A model generated the notes under the pieces. That model ran no database searches. It saw only the letters and a list, made by a program, of their open reading frames with translations, and had not been told where the DNA came from. From Syntrophomonadaceae bacterium (GTDB lineage Bacteria; Bacillota; Dethiobacteria; SKNC01): DNA of 6,636 bases. The DNA is taken from the NCBI GenBank assembly GCA_003555415.1, contig PWHX01000037.1:1-6636 (forward strand), written 5' to 3'. How positions within the stretch are numbered: position 1 is the first letter of the stretch; every line of letters begins with the position of its first letter. Both the position numbers and the translations under genes were made by a program. This document shows, piece after piece, positions 5,857 through 6,636 of the stretch.

Positions 5857-5894
5857 GATTAAATGATCCGGCTCTAGAGCCGGATCATTTAATC
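5857..5894. repeat. Perfect 38-bp palindrome abutting a ribosome binding site
   Basis: Two 18-bp arms (5857-5874 and 5877-5894) are exact reverse complements around a central TA. In minus-strand RNA this makes a very stable hairpin whose last base is immediately followed by the AGGAGG of the flavoprotein gene. There is no real U-tract after it on the minus strand (ATTTAATC, then the ribosome site). It could terminate or attenuate read-through from the PhoU-like gene, protect the 5' end of a processed mRNA, or bind a dimeric regulator. Confidence 0.85.
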
Positions 5895-5900
5895 TATTTT

Positions 5901-5928
5901 GTTATCTTAACCCGCAAGGTCACTTCAA
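5901..5928 (-). promoter_or_regulatory. Weak candidate promoter for the flavoprotein-cobO unit
   Basis: TTGAAG (5923-5928) and GATAAC (5901-5906) are separated by 16 nt, each matching consensus at four of six positions. Transcription would start near 5894, exactly the outer base of the 38-bp palindrome, so the mRNA would begin with the hairpin. The coincidence is suggestive, but the boxes are weak. Confidence 0.25.
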
Positions 5929-5943
5929 TTTAGCTATTATTGT

Positions 5944-6561
5944 TTAAGCCTGGATAGTCAATTCCCTGGCAATGGACTTGATATGCCACAACATATCCCT
6001 TAAAGAATCTAGTATTAACAAGTATAGTGTAGAAGACTTAGGAAGGCACTCACCTTTTATTAGCCTTTCTTCATGTTCGGTTGCATATTTTTGGGTGTTA
6101 CTTTCAATTTCCTTGATACGAGCTACAATATGTTGGATTAGCACCTGGTTCTCAGTCATAAACACATCATTTAAATCATTGGCCAATTCCAGTGTAGATT
6201 CAAAAATTTCTTTTAACTCTCCAACCGCTTTATCGGTAAACAAGACGCCTTCCTTAATTTTTACCTGACTTTGGTTTAAAACTTTTATTACATTATATTT
6301 TATACTCTCTAAGCTGTTAACAATAGAAAGTATTTTGGTTATTTCCTCTTTCTCCTCCAGCTCTAAAACAGGAACCTTTACAGCCAGCTCTTCTACCCGG
6401 GTATCAATTATGCCAATTTTCTTATCACAGTCTTTAATAATCTCTTCTTTGTTTTTTAAAAATCCTTCGAAAATTAAATCCAGCATTATATGCACTTCAC
6501 TTATTATCGCAGCCATTCCAGGCCCCATATTGCCAAGCACTTTCTTTTTTTGTGTAACCAT
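5944..6561 (-). CDS. PhoU-domain-like helical protein
   Basis: This 205-residue protein is almost entirely predicted helix with regularly spaced acidic and basic residues, as in the PhoU/DUF47 fold of antiparallel helix bundles. An opening GNMGPGMAAIISEVHIMLDLIFEGFL (10-35) and a closing TLYLLILDSLRDMLWHIKSIAREL (178-201) resemble the PhoU helices. Acidic positions such as Asp44/Asp46 and Glu161/Glu164 could be metal ligands, but the diagnostic PhoU E/D-x3-D pattern is not clear by eye. Family members act as cytosolic accessory proteins of phosphate uptake (Pst or Na/Pi systems) and their signalling; no transporter gene is in the window. The ATG start has AAAGGGG 7 nt upstream. It lies upstream of the flavoprotein-cobO genes with a 96-bp gap holding the palindrome, so co-transcription is uncertain. 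An uncharacterised coiled-coil protein is the main alternative. Confidence 0.6.
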   Translation of the reverse strand: MVTQKKKVLGNMGPGMAAIISEVHIMLDLIFEGFLKNKEEIIKDCDKKIGIIDTRVEELAVKVPVLELEEKEEITKILSIVNSLESIKYNVIKVLNQSQVKIKEGVLFTDKAVGELKEIFESTLELANDLNDVFMTENQVLIQHIVARIKEIESNTQKYATEHEERLIKGECLPKSSTLYLLILDSLRDMLWHIKSIARELTIQA

Positions 6562-6576
6562 ATCATTACCCCTTTC

Positions 6577-6598
6577 TATTTATTTATTTATTTATTTT
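6577..6598. repeat. Tetranucleotide (ATTT)5 tract in the leader of the PhoU-like gene
   Basis: Five perfect ATTT units (6578-6597) plus one partial base on each side form the tract, read as AAAT on the gene's strand. It ends about 16 bases before the start codon, just upstream of the AAAGGGG ribosome site. The remaining bases to the window edge (6599-6636) are A+T-rich and show no reliable promoter. Such tracts can change length by slippage; whether this affects expression is unknown. Confidence 0.8.
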
Positions 6599-6636
6599 GT
6601 TATTTAGCATTATTTTTAATATTCTATAAATTTGCA

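Noticed and set aside
5857..5894. Palindrome as a simple rho-independent terminator
   Set aside because: The coding-strand side continues ATTTAATC and then AGGAGG, without a U-run, so a plain terminator is not supported though some termination is possible.
5972..6268. Plus-strand ORF opposite the PhoU-like gene (also 6335-6607)
   Set aside because: Serine-rich translations arise from the antisense of Glu/Lys-rich helices; no initiation signal is seen.
1..6636. CRISPR arrays, tRNA or rRNA genes, insertion sequences, phage or defence genes
   Set aside because: No spaced direct repeats, cloverleaf-like segments, terminal inverted repeats with transposase, or recognisable defence proteins were found on either strand.

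Overview
The window is A+T-rich bacterial DNA. It probably comes from an anaerobic Bacillota (Clostridia-like) organism. The evidence is strong AGGAGG ribosome sites, frequent TTG starts, a consensus sigma-A-type promoter, U-tract terminators and a class I SAM riboswitch (S-box). The species cannot be named from the sequence. All supported genes lie on the minus strand, so the text below reads from high to low coordinates.

Right part (about 6636-2965): a PhoU-like helical protein; then, after a perfect 38-bp palindrome that touches the next ribosome site, a geranylgeranyl-reductase-family flavoprotein, a CobO/BtuR-type cob(I)alamin (corrinoid) adenosyltransferase, and a second, more divergent FAD-binding protein of the same broad fold. 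The second flavoprotein probably starts at a rare ATT codon. The adenosyltransferase needs a Co(I) corrinoid, so two flavoproteins flanking it suggest redox support for corrinoid adenosylation, but this is inference. The unit ends in a candidate hairpin terminator overlapping the last stop codon.

Middle and left part (about 2962-171): a consensus promoter (TTGACA-17-TATGAT), then a complete S-box aptamer with an intrinsic terminator, then three closely spaced genes: a DUF39/HcyBio homocysteine-biosynthesis protein, a NIL-domain 2x[4Fe-4S] ferredoxin, and a UPF0280 (COG2122, ApbE-like) protein. These match the three families tied in Methanosarcina to making homocysteine from aspartate semialdehyde and sulfide. 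Here they form one transcription unit predicted to shut off when S-adenosylmethionine is plentiful. A second hairpin plus U-tract closes the unit.

Far left (1-170): the first 15 codons of another minus-strand gene (TTG start with a perfect ribosome site), not identifiable, preceded by an A+T-rich spacer without a convincing promoter. No tRNA, rRNA, insertion sequence, CRISPR array or phage gene was seen. No stretch over 300 bases lacks a gene; the longest gaps, 48-299 and 2681-2971, hold the terminators, riboswitch and promoter listed.
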